From NCBI GenBank assembly GCA_050185515.1, contig JBFWZG010000186.1, positions 1 through 5,200 of the forward strand: a stretch of 5,200 nucleotides of DNA. The letters run 5' to 3'. Position numbers and translations under genes: made by a program. The notes under the pieces are model-generated. The model was not told where the DNA came from. It searched no databases and saw only the letters and a program-made list of their open reading frames with translations. The DNA is from JAQSWP01 sp050185515. GTDB taxonomy: Bacteria > Pseudomonadota > Alphaproteobacteria > Reyranellales > JAQSWP01. The first letter of the stretch is position 1. Each line of letters starts with the position of its first letter. Below are positions 1-5,200 of the stretch, piece after piece.

Positions 1-80
1 TGGCGCATCATCTGTTCCGTCTCGGTGCCGACCGTGGCGACCGACGGATCGGGAAGCCGGGCGTCCCCTCCTAGCGACAT
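1..80 (-). CDS. Probable start of an unidentified gene, cut by the left window edge
   Basis: An ATG at 80-78 opens a minus-strand frame that stays open to the window edge and begins MSLGGDARLPDPSVATVGTE. About four fifths of its third codon positions are G or C, as in the neighbouring real genes, which favours coding. It would be the next gene after the TPR/glycosyltransferase gene, 96 bases beyond that stop codon, on the same strand. The ribosome site is poor: only GGAA and GGGTG-like purine runs lie upstream. An in-frame GTG at 89-87 is a possible alternative start. Only 26 codons are visible and I do not recognise the family. The opposite strand has an open frame here too, with less convincing codon use. 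It may be chance; the call rests on codon bias and position alone. Confidence 0.4.
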   Translation of the reverse strand, partial: MSLGGDARLPDPSVATVGTETEQMMR

Positions 81-176
81 GTCACCCACATTCCGGAATC
101 GATCCCCCAAAACCCTCGACGGACGCTGCCCGTTGCAACAGACATACCAAGGGTGCGGCGGTGGCGGCAACCGGCC

Positions 177-1598
177 TCAGGTTGCGCCGCCGGTTTCCGC
201 CCGCCAGGACGCCACGCGCGCCTCGAGCGCTTCCTGCGCCTGGGCAAAGACGCGGTCCCAGTCCCCCGGCCGCCGCTGGCGGAACAGACGCATCGAAGCG
301 TACCACGGCGTCGCATCGCCCGATCCGGCCTCGCCGTAGATCCAGTAGCTGTGGAAATTAAGCAGATTCCAGATCGGCACCCCCAGCGAGCCGGCCAGGT
401 GCGCCACCGAGGAATCGGTCATGATCACCAGATCGAGCTGCCTGAGCGCTGCGGCGGTATCGGCGAAATCCTCGAAATGCGAGCCGAGATCGACCACCAG
501 GGGCGCCGGATCGAGGCGCTTGAATTCGTCGAACGGCGGGCCCTTCTGCAGGCTGAAGAGCTGGACGCCGGGAATTTCGGCGAGCGGCAGAAACCGCTCG
601 ATGCCGACCGCGCGCCGGTGGTTGTTCTTGAAAGTGACGCTGCCCGACCAGATGATGCCGACCCGAAAGCGGTCGCGAAAATGGTTCAGCACCTGCAGCG
701 CCCGGCCGCCGGCGCCTTCCGGCGGCAGCAGCGGCGCCGGCGCCGGAATCGAGTCGATGTCCGGCGTGAAGCGGCCCAGCAGCGTCATCAGCGGCAGACG
801 GCAATCGGCGGGCGGCGGCGGCCGGTTGCGCGGCGCCATGACGTCGACATTCGGGGGCTGCCCCAGCAGGCGGATGATTTCCGGCTGCACGTGCAGCACG
901 ATGCGGCCGCCGAGACCGGCCAGCTTCGGCAGATAGCGCAGCGCCATGATCGTGTCGCCGAAACCCTGTTCGGCGTGCAGCAGCAGGGTGCGGCCATCGA
1001 GCGGGCTGCCGTCCCACAGCGGCGCCGGCGGCACGACCACGCCCTTCATCTCGTTGAGCCGCCAGCGCCATTCGTAATCGTCCCACGCTTCGGCGTAGCG
1101 GCCGATCGTCAGGTTGCACAGGCTGCGGTCCCAGTGCGCGTCGACATGGTCCGGCTCGAGTTCGATGGCGCGGGTCAGCGCCGTCACGGCCTCGGCCGTC
1201 TCGCCGGCCTCGCGCAGGGTGACGCCGAAATTGTGCCAGTGCAGGGCGACGTCGCCGCCCAGCTCGACCGCCTTCCTCTGCGCCAGCAGCGCTTCGGGAA
1301 AACGCTCGAGGTCCTTCAGCGCGTTGCCGAGATTGGACCAGGCGCCCGCCATTGTCGGATCGATCGCCAGCGCCCGGCGATGGCACAGCACCGCAAGTTC
1401 CGGCTTCTTGCGCGTGCGCCACAGCACGCCGAGATTGGTCCAGCTGCCGGTATGGCGCGGCGCGCTCAGCACCAGCCGCCGGTAGATGGCGATGGCCTCG
1501 TCGGTCTTGCCGGTGCGGTGGAATTCGGCGGCGCGCGCGAAAGCTTCGCGCAGCGAGGTGGCGCCGGGCGGGCCTGGCTGCTTGCTTTCGACTGCCAT
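177..1598 (-). CDS. TPR protein with C-terminal GT9/GT41-like glycosyltransferase domain
   Basis: The product is 473 residues long. Residues 17-180 form about five tetratricopeptide repeats, recognisable from units such as AWSNLGNALKDLERFPEALL (86-105) and the following ALTRAIELEPDHVDAHWDRS (140-159). Residues 195-460 resemble the glycosyltransferase region of bacterial TPR proteins related to heptosyltransferase (GT9) and O-GlcNAc transferase (GT41) folds. Markers are HAEQGFGDTIMALRYLPKL (208-226), VGIIWSGS (313-320), FSLQKG (348-353) and a nucleotide-sugar-pocket-like segment MTDSSVAHLAGSLGVPIWNL (393-412). No signal peptide or membrane segment is evident, so it is probably cytoplasmic, transferring sugar to a protein or glycan; donor and acceptor cannot be read from sequence. 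The ATG at 1598 is chosen because the TPR region begins just after it and the asd stop lies 14 bases upstream. There is no strong Shine-Dalgarno, so translation may be coupled to asd. The frame stays open far upstream, but that part lies antisense to asd and is spurious. Confidence 0.85.
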   Translation of the reverse strand: MAVESKQPGPPGATSLREAFARAAEFHRTGKTDEAIAIYRRLVLSAPRHTGSWTNLGVLWRTRKKPELAVLCHRRALAIDPTMAGAWSNLGNALKDLERFPEALLAQRKAVELGGDVALHWHNFGVTLREAGETAEAVTALTRAIELEPDHVDAHWDRSLCNLTIGRYAEAWDDYEWRWRLNEMKGVVVPPAPLWDGSPLDGRTLLLHAEQGFGDTIMALRYLPKLAGLGGRIVLHVQPEIIRLLGQPPNVDVMAPRNRPPPPADCRLPLMTLLGRFTPDIDSIPAPAPLLPPEGAGGRALQVLNHFRDRFRVGIIWSGSVTFKNNHRRAVGIERFLPLAEIPGVQLFSLQKGPPFDEFKRLDPAPLVVDLGSHFEDFADTAAALRQLDLVIMTDSSVAHLAGSLGVPIWNLLNFHSYWIYGEAGSGDATPWYASMRLFRQRRPGDWDRVFAQAQEALEARVASWRAETGGAT

Positions 1599-1612
1599 GC
1601 CCGCCCGTTCGC

Positions 1613-2626
1613 TCAGAGGTAGGTTTTTACCAGTTCTTCGGCGATCTGGATGGCGTTCAGCGCCGCGCCCTTGCGCAGATTGTCGCTGACCACCCAAAAG
1701 TTGAGCCCGTGCTCGACCGTCGGATCGACGCGGATGCGGCTGACGTAGACGCCGTCGTCGCCGGCGATCTCGACCGGCGTCATGTAGCCGCCCGGCTCGC
1801 GCCGGTCGACGACCAAGATGCCGGGCGCCGCCTCGAGCAGTTCGCGCGCCATCTTCTCGTCGATCGGGCTGTCGAACTCGACGTTCACCGCCTCGGCGTG
1901 GCCGACGAAAGTCGGCACGCGCACGCAGGTCGCCGTCACCTTGATGGCCGGATCGAGAATCTTCTTGGTCTCGGCCATCATCTTCCATTCCTCCTTGGTC
2001 TGCCCGTCTTCCATGAAGACGTCGATCTGGGGAATGACGTTGAAGGCGATCTGCTTGCTGAACTTCGACGGCGCGGGCATGTCGTTGACGTAAATGCCCT
2101 TGGTCTGGTTGAACAGCTCGTCCATCGCCTCCTTGCCGCCGCCCGAAGTCGACTGATAGGTCGCCACCACGACGCGCGTGATGTGCGCGTAGTCGTGCAG
2201 CGGCTTCAGCGCCGTGACCATCTGGATGGTCGAGCAGTTGGGGTTGGCGATGATGTTGCGCTTGGGGTAGCCCGCGATAGCCGAGCCGTTGACCTCCGGA
2301 ACCACCAGCGGCACGTCCGGATCCATGCGGAACTGCGAGGTGTTGTCGATGACGATCGCGCCGGCCTTGGCCGCGCGCGGGCTCGACACCGCGGACACCT
2401 TGGCGCCCGGGGAGGACAGCACGAGATCGACGCCCTTGAAGTCGAATTTGGCCAGGTCGCGCACCGTCAGCACGTCGTCCTCGCCGAACGACACCTTGCG
2501 GCCGGCGGATTTCTCCGACGCCAGCGCAACGACGTCATCGGCGGGAAACTTGCGTTCCGCCAGAAGCTGCAGGAATTCGCGACCGACATTGCCGGTCGCG
2601 CCGACGACTGCGACCCGATAACCCAT
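1613..2626 (-). CDS. asd: Aspartate-semialdehyde dehydrogenase
   Basis: This 337-residue protein has the usual length for the family. Asd reduces L-4-aspartyl phosphate to L-aspartate 4-semialdehyde with NADPH in the cytoplasm, at the branch point to lysine/diaminopimelate, threonine and methionine. The N-terminal Rossmann motif GATGNVG is at 9-15. The catalytic cysteine is Cys131 in NPNCST. Gln158 lies in the conserved TYQSTSGGGKEAMDE stretch. The substrate-binding Arg236 and acid-base His243 lie in RVPTFVGH. The C-terminal signature SDNLRKGAALNAIQIAEEL covers 314-332. All expected active-site residues are present. The ATG at 2626 is chosen because MGYRVAVVGATGNVG matches the family N-terminus; a start at 2683 would add 19 low-complexity residues. 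Only a weak AAGG lies upstream, about 13 bases away. The TPR/glycosyltransferase gene follows 14 bases after the stop, suggesting cotranscription. Confidence 0.97.
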   Translation of the reverse strand: MGYRVAVVGATGNVGREFLQLLAERKFPADDVVALASEKSAGRKVSFGEDDVLTVRDLAKFDFKGVDLVLSSPGAKVSAVSSPRAAKAGAIVIDNTSQFRMDPDVPLVVPEVNGSAIAGYPKRNIIANPNCSTIQMVTALKPLHDYAHITRVVVATYQSTSGGGKEAMDELFNQTKGIYVNDMPAPSKFSKQIAFNVIPQIDVFMEDGQTKEEWKMMAETKKILDPAIKVTATCVRVPTFVGHAEAVNVEFDSPIDEKMARELLEAAPGILVVDRREPGGYMTPVEIAGDDGVYVSRIRVDPTVEHGLNFWVVSDNLRKGAALNAIQIAEELVKTYL

Positions 2627-2699
2627 GATGGCACACTGACCTTGGTTGGCCTGTTGAGGGAACGGCGGCGGACCGCCCGCCACCGCTGCGGAAAGGGCT

Positions 2700-2705
2700 A
2701 TCTTA
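2700..2705 (-). promoter_or_regulatory. Possible -10 box upstream of asd
   Basis: In the 99-base gap before asd the minus strand reads TAAGAT, which matches TATAAT at four of six positions and lies about 75 bases before the asd start. No good -35 hexamer sits at the expected distance, which would fall at the end of the upstream glycosyltransferase gene. The gap also contains a GC-rich inverted repeat (GGCGG, five-base loop, CCGCC) without a following T run, so a terminator is not supported. The gap is long enough for asd to have its own promoter, but the evidence for this site is weak. Confidence 0.2.
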
Positions 2706-2725
2706 CCCCATCCGAGCCGGCTGAC

Positions 2726-3706
2726 TTACGCCGAGTCCCGGCCTTTTGCAAGGCGCGGCGCGGATTCAGCCGCCGCCGCGCCATACGCCGACCAGCGCGG
2801 GTCAGCCCCGAAAGCCAGCGCGCGCACCGTCCCGCCGAAATCGATCAGGCGGAGGACGGCGGCCAGCGCCCGCGCTCCAAGCAGAACCGCCGGGCTCCAG
2901 CCCCATGGCCCGGCGACGCGGCCCAGCCGACGCCAGTCCTCCGCCAGGTTTGCCGCGATGAATAGCGGCGCGGCGAGCACGCCCAGTCGCAGCCATCGCG
3001 TCTCGGCCAGTTCCGGGTTGACCCAGCACGCCGCCACCAGATCGTAGCCGCGCCGCCAGCGCTCCTTGAAAACCGGCGGCAGTGCGTGGACCGCGACCGC
3101 CTCCGGCGCTCGCACAAGCGGACGGCCCGATCGTGTGAGCTGCTGCGCGTGGGCGTAGCAGGTGCAGCGCATCGGGCCGTCCGGCGCCGGCACTTCCACC
3201 CGGATCTCCCGGGTGAAGGCGCAGTTGTTCGAAGCGTAGCAGCCGAGTTCGTCCGCCTCCGCGGCCAGCAGGTAGCCGAAATCGAGCACGCTCATCACCC
3301 GTCGCAGCAGCGTCGTTCCCTCGTATCGGGTTACGCCGGCCGACGCCGCTCCACGGCCCTCGCGCAGCGGCGCCAGAAGCGCATCGAGCCAGCGCTCGTC
3401 CACCGGCCGGCAGTCGCTGTCGAGATAGACCACGAACTGGCCCCGCGCCTCCTGCGCGGCGAGGTTCTTGATGCCCTCGTAGCCGGCGCCGGGCGCGTGG
3501 ACATGGCGCAGTCGCGGAAAGGTGCGCCGCAGATCGTCGACCAGCAGATTGGGCTCCATGCTGTCGGCCAGCAGCACCTCGATGTCGCCGCGCCGATCCG
3601 CCAGGCCGAAAACGTATGCCAGCGCCACGCGCGTCGATTCCACGCCCTGGCCCTCGGCTATGTTGAAGGTCTCCGTAACGATGGAAATCTCGGGAGCTTT
3701 GGCCAT
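2726..3706 (-). CDS. Family-2-like glycosyltransferase with hydrophobic C-terminal region
   Basis: The 326-residue product begins MAKAPEISIVTETFN, the usual first beta strand of a GT-A fold. The metal- and nucleotide-binding DxD motif is Asp96-Ser-Asp98 in FVVYLDSDCRP (91-101). The segment ASNNCAFTRE (158-167) matches the acceptor-side region of GT2 enzymes, and GRPLVRAPEAVAVHALPP (194-211) matches the later part of the fold. The ED pair that normally supplies the catalytic base is not visible; the equivalent place reads MRCTCYAHAQQL (179-190). Hydrophobic stretches near 239-255 and 271-290 may attach the protein to the membrane, although the second contains charged residues. It probably transfers a sugar from a nucleotide donor to a surface glycan or lipid; the substrate is unknown. 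The ATG at 3706 is chosen because it sits just before the first strand. An upstream ATG at 3772 or TTG at 3805 is possible, and none of the three has a clear ribosome site. Confidence 0.8.
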   Translation of the reverse strand: MAKAPEISIVTETFNIAEGQGVESTRVALAYVFGLADRRGDIEVLLADSMEPNLLVDDLRRTFPRLRHVHAPGAGYEGIKNLAAQEARGQFVVYLDSDCRPVDERWLDALLAPLREGRGAASAGVTRYEGTTLLRRVMSVLDFGYLLAAEADELGCYASNNCAFTREIRVEVPAPDGPMRCTCYAHAQQLTRSGRPLVRAPEAVAVHALPPVFKERWRRGYDLVAACWVNPELAETRWLRLGVLAAPLFIAANLAEDWRRLGRVAGPWGWSPAVLLGARALAAVLRLIDFGGTVRALAFGADPRWSAYGAAAAESAPRLAKGRDSA

Positions 3707-3795
3707 GTCGGGGTCGAGCAAGAGGTTGCGCAAAATGCTCCAAGCACCCAGATTCTGCGAACCAAGCCGCATCGGCTGACGAGCCGGAGACGAAA
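3707..3795. promoter_or_regulatory. Divergent intergenic region between glycosyltransferase and Mpo1-like genes
   Basis: This 89-base gap separates two genes that read away from each other, so it should hold promoters for both if the glycosyltransferase starts at 3706. No close match to a -35/-10 pair was found on either strand; the best plus-strand candidate is TTGCGC near 3727 with a poor GATTCT 19 bases further on. If the glycosyltransferase starts at 3772 or 3805 instead, most of this region would be coding. The functional call comes from gene orientation, not from a recognised motif. Confidence 0.35.
3786..3790 (+). promoter_or_regulatory. Ribosome binding site of the Mpo1-like gene
   Basis: GGAGA lies five bases before the ATG at 3796. 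It is a good Shine-Dalgarno match at normal spacing and supports that start codon. Confidence 0.6.
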
Positions 3796-4131
3796 ATGGT
3801 TGCAAAACTTACCAGATATGCCGATTTCTGGCCCCATTACCTGCGCGACCACGCCAAACCCTCGACGCGGGCGGTACACTATGTCGGTACCAGCCTGGCG
3901 CTGGCGACCGTGGTTCTGGCTGTCGCCACCGGCAATTACTGGTGGCTGGCGGTCACCCTGGTGGCTGGGTACGGCCCCGCCTGGATCGGCCATTTCTTCA
4001 TCGAGAAGAACCGTCCAACGACCTTCACTTACCCGTTCTGGTCGTTGATCAGCGACTTCCGGATGTTCGGCCATTTCGTCACCGGCACGCTGGGCCGCGA
4101 ACTGGAAAAGCACCAGATCCGCGCGACCTGA
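3796..4131 (+). CDS. Mpo1-like / DUF962 small membrane protein
   Basis: This 111-residue protein matches the DUF962 (Mpo1-like) family over its whole length. The conserved N-terminal block FWPHYLRDHAKPSTRAVHYV (11-30) carries His14, His19 and His28. The second block, AWIGHFFIEKNRPTTFTYPF (62-81), carries His66, and a later block DFRMFGHF (87-94) carries His93. Two hydrophobic segments, about 30-45 and 48-65, predict an integral membrane protein. In yeast, Mpo1 is an iron(II)-dependent dioxygenase that shortens 2-hydroxy fatty acids during phytosphingosine breakdown, and its conserved histidines are needed for activity. The histidine pattern here fits that chemistry, but the bacterial substrate is inferred only; a role in hydroxylated membrane lipids is plausible. 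The length is short compared with eukaryotic members, as is common in bacteria. A good ribosome site supports the start. The GST-like gene follows 93 bases later with its own candidate promoter. Confidence 0.9.
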   Translation: MVAKLTRYADFWPHYLRDHAKPSTRAVHYVGTSLALATVVLAVATGNYWWLAVTLVAGYGPAWIGHFFIEKNRPTTFTYPFWSLISDFRMFGHFVTGTLGRELEKHQIRAT

Positions 4132-4132
4132 G

Positions 4133-4145
4133 CCGCCCTGGGCGG
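4133..4145 (+). terminator. Small hairpin after the Mpo1-like gene, possible weak terminator
   Basis: CCGCC and GGCGG form a five-base-pair GC stem around a three-base loop, starting two bases after the TGA stop at 4129-4131. No T run follows, so it lacks the second half of an intrinsic terminator. Its position right after a stop codon is the main argument for a role in ending or protecting the transcript. Confidence 0.25.
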
Positions 4146-4169
4146 AACGGATTCGCCCGCATCCGACGC

Positions 4170-4200
4170 TTGCGCTGCCGCCTTGCCGTGCCGGCATAAT
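4170..4200 (+). promoter_or_regulatory. Candidate promoter of the GST-like gene
   Basis: CATAAT at 4195-4200 matches the -10 consensus at five of six positions and stands out in GC-rich surroundings. TTGCGC at 4170-4175 could be the -35 box, but the 19-base spacer is longer than the usual 17. Transcription would start near 4207, giving a leader of about 18 bases with the ribosome site inside it. The -10 element is the stronger half of the evidence. Confidence 0.4.
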
Positions 4201-4212
4201 GCGCTCCAACGA

Positions 4213-4219
4213 GAGGGAG
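4213..4219 (+). promoter_or_regulatory. Ribosome binding site of the GST-like gene
   Basis: GAGGGAG ends five bases before the ATG at 4225. This strong Shine-Dalgarno decides the start in favour of 4225 over an in-frame GTG at 4183, which would add 14 residues of unrelated sequence. Confidence 0.7.
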
Positions 4220-4224
4220 CGCCC

Positions 4225-5154
4225 ATGACCGACATCATTCTGCACCACTATCCGGCTTCGCCCTTCGCCGAAAAGATCCGCCTCGGTCTCGGCATGAAAG
4301 GCCTGGCCTGGAAATCGGTGATCATTCCGATGGTCATGCCCAAGCCCGATCTGCTGCCGCTGACCGGCGGCTACCGCAAGACGCCGGTCATGCAGATCGG
4401 CGCCGACATCTTTTGCGACACGCAGATCATCCTGCGCGAGCTCGAGCGGCGCCATCCGGCCCCGACCTTCTATCCGGACGGCACCGCAGGGCTCGCCGAC
4501 GCCTTCGCCTTCTGGGCCGAGAAGTTCATGTTCTCTCCCTGCATTGGCGTCGCCTTCGCGCTGGGCGGCGCCGACGGCCGGTTCGACGACGCGTTCAAGG
4601 CCGATCGCGCCAAGTTCTCGGGCCGCGATTTCGACGTCGGCAAGATGAAGGCCGCGCTGCCCAAGCTGCTCGACCAGCTGCGCGCCCATCTGGCGCATCT
4701 CGACACGATGCTGGCCGACGGCCGCAAGTTTTTGCTCGGCGACAAGTCCGGACTGGCCGATCTGGCGCCCTATCACTGCCTGTGGTTCATCGCCCAGAAC
4801 GCCGGGCCCGAGGCGCCGCCGCTCAGGGATCTGCCGCGCCTGCGCGACTGGATGAAGCGCATGGCGGCAATCGGCCATGGCGCGAAAAGCGATATCGATG
4901 CCAGGGCGGCTCTGGAGATCGCCCGCAACGCGACGCCCGAAACCAAACCCGCCACCGATCCCGCCGATCCCGAAGGCCGCAAACCCGGCATGATGGTCAG
5001 CGTCGTGCCCGACGACACCGGCCGCGACCCGGTCACCGGCGAGATGGTCGCTTCCTCGGCGCAGGAGATCGTCATCCGGCGCAAAGATCCCGTGGTCGGC
5101 GAGGTCATGGTGCATTTCCCGCGCGCCGGCTTTATCGTCGCCGCAGCGAAATAG
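4225..5154 (+). CDS. Glutathione S-transferase family protein with C-terminal extension
   Basis: The 309-residue product begins with a thioredoxin-like GST domain (about 3-78). It contains the HHYPASPFAEKIR motif (7-19) with candidate active-site Ser12, the cis-proline Pro54 in KTPVM, and the glutathione-contacting Asp65-Thr66 pair. The helical C-domain (about 88-220) contains SGLADLAPYH (175-184), the N-capping-box region typical of GST folds. A typical GST ends near residue 220; here about 75 more residues follow. These comprise a linker rich in Pro, Asp and Lys (237-255) and then a compact stretch with VSVVPDDTGRDPVTGE (258-273) and VGEVMVHFPRAGFIV (291-305), which looks like beta strands. 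The protein is probably cytoplasmic and may conjugate or reduce electrophiles using glutathione; the true substrate is unknown. A gene starting 14 bases after the stop is probably cotranscribed with it. Confidence 0.9.
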   Translation: MTDIILHHYPASPFAEKIRLGLGMKGLAWKSVIIPMVMPKPDLLPLTGGYRKTPVMQIGADIFCDTQIILRELERRHPAPTFYPDGTAGLADAFAFWAEKFMFSPCIGVAFALGGADGRFDDAFKADRAKFSGRDFDVGKMKAALPKLLDQLRAHLAHLDTMLADGRKFLLGDKSGLADLAPYHCLWFIAQNAGPEAPPLRDLPRLRDWMKRMAAIGHGAKSDIDARAALEIARNATPETKPATDPADPEGRKPGMMVSVVPDDTGRDPVTGEMVASSAQEIVIRRKDPVVGEVMVHFPRAGFIVAAAK

Positions 5155-5158
5155 CAGC

Positions 5159-5162
5159 GGAG
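5159..5162 (+). promoter_or_regulatory. Ribosome binding site of the right-edge gene
   Basis: GGAG ends six bases before the ATG at 5169, in the 14-base gap after the GST-like gene. It supports both the start and cotranscription of the two genes. Confidence 0.5.
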
Positions 5163-5168
5163 CCGGTC

Positions 5169-5200
5169 ATGAGCGAGAACGCCGATATCTTCGTTGGCCT
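5169..5200 (+). CDS. Start of an unidentified gene, cut by the right window edge
   Basis: An ATG with a well-placed GGAG upstream begins MSENADIFVGL and remains open to the end of the window. Only ten complete codons are visible, too few to name a family. The 14-base gap after the GST-like stop codon suggests that the two genes share a transcript and perhaps a function. Confidence 0.6.
   Translation, partial: MSENADIFVG

Noticed and set aside
1..74. Plus-strand open frame running in from the left edge and ending at the TAG at 72-74
   Set aside because: It could be the tail of a gene, but the visible residues (AHHLFRLGADRGDRRIGKPG) show no recognisable motif and the minus-strand frame over the same bases has a start codon and better codon bias.
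90..99. Perfect 10-base palindrome ATTCCGGAAT just upstream of the left-edge gene start
   Set aside because: Several 10-base palindromes are expected by chance in 5.2 kb, and there is no second copy or known regulator site to support an operator.
119..133. Small inverted repeat (ACGG/CCGT, seven-base loop) after the TPR/glycosyltransferase gene, followed on the minus strand by GGGTTTTGG
   Set aside because: The four-base stem is too short and the T run too brief and interrupted for an intrinsic terminator.
153..1622. Long plus-strand open frame of 489 codons opposite the TPR/glycosyltransferase gene
   Set aside because: It is rich in Arg, Gln, Ala and His with no recognisable domain and lies exactly antisense to a gene with clear TPR and glycosyltransferase motifs. 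GC-rich codon bias on one strand routinely keeps the opposite frame open.
1352..2965. Plus-strand open frame of 537 codons opposite asd and parts of both neighbours
   Set aside because: It spans three genes and two intergenic gaps in antisense, has a low-complexity Arg/His/Asp/Val composition, and no family resemblance. Asd on the other strand is unambiguous.
3658..5115. Minus-strand open frame of 485 codons opposite the Mpo1-like and GST-like genes
   Set aside because: It is antisense to two well-supported genes and also covers the intergenic gap; its His/Gly/Asp-rich composition is typical of a shadow frame.

Overview
The window is high-GC bacterial chromosome, packed with genes and strongly biased to G or C at third codon positions. 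The Asd sequence, the short gaps and the mix of an Mpo1-like protein, a GST-fold protein and glycosyltransferases suggest an alphaproteobacterium. That placement is inferred from general familiarity with these families; no rRNA or other phylogenetic marker is present.

Layout: the left two thirds (about 1-3706) reads on the minus strand and the right third (3796-5200) on the plus strand. The two halves diverge from an 89-base gap at 3707-3795. In transcription order, the minus strand holds a family-2-like glycosyltransferase (3706-2726), then after 99 bases aspartate-semialdehyde dehydrogenase asd (2626-1613). After only 14 bases comes a TPR protein with a C-terminal GT9/GT41-like glycosyltransferase domain (1598-177). 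After a further 97 bases there is a probable start of another gene that runs off the left edge (80-1). The plus strand holds a small membrane protein of the Mpo1/DUF962 family (3796-4131), a GST-fold protein with an unusual C-terminal tail (4225-5154) and, 14 bases later, the first codons of a gene cut by the right edge (5169-5200).

Functionally, asd is the one housekeeping gene that can be named with confidence: it makes aspartate semialdehyde for lysine/diaminopimelate, threonine and methionine synthesis. Two glycosyltransferase-type proteins flank it and may act on cell-surface or protein glycans, but nothing here shows a complete polysaccharide locus. The plus-strand genes look like a lipid-oxidation-type membrane protein and a detoxification/thiol-transfer protein, without an evident shared pathway.

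No tRNA, rRNA, CRISPR array, insertion sequence, integrase or phage gene was seen. No non-coding stretch exceeds about 100 bases. The window looks like an ordinary chromosomal region. I do not see a convincing undescribed multi-gene system; the modest points of interest are sequence details of individual proteins.
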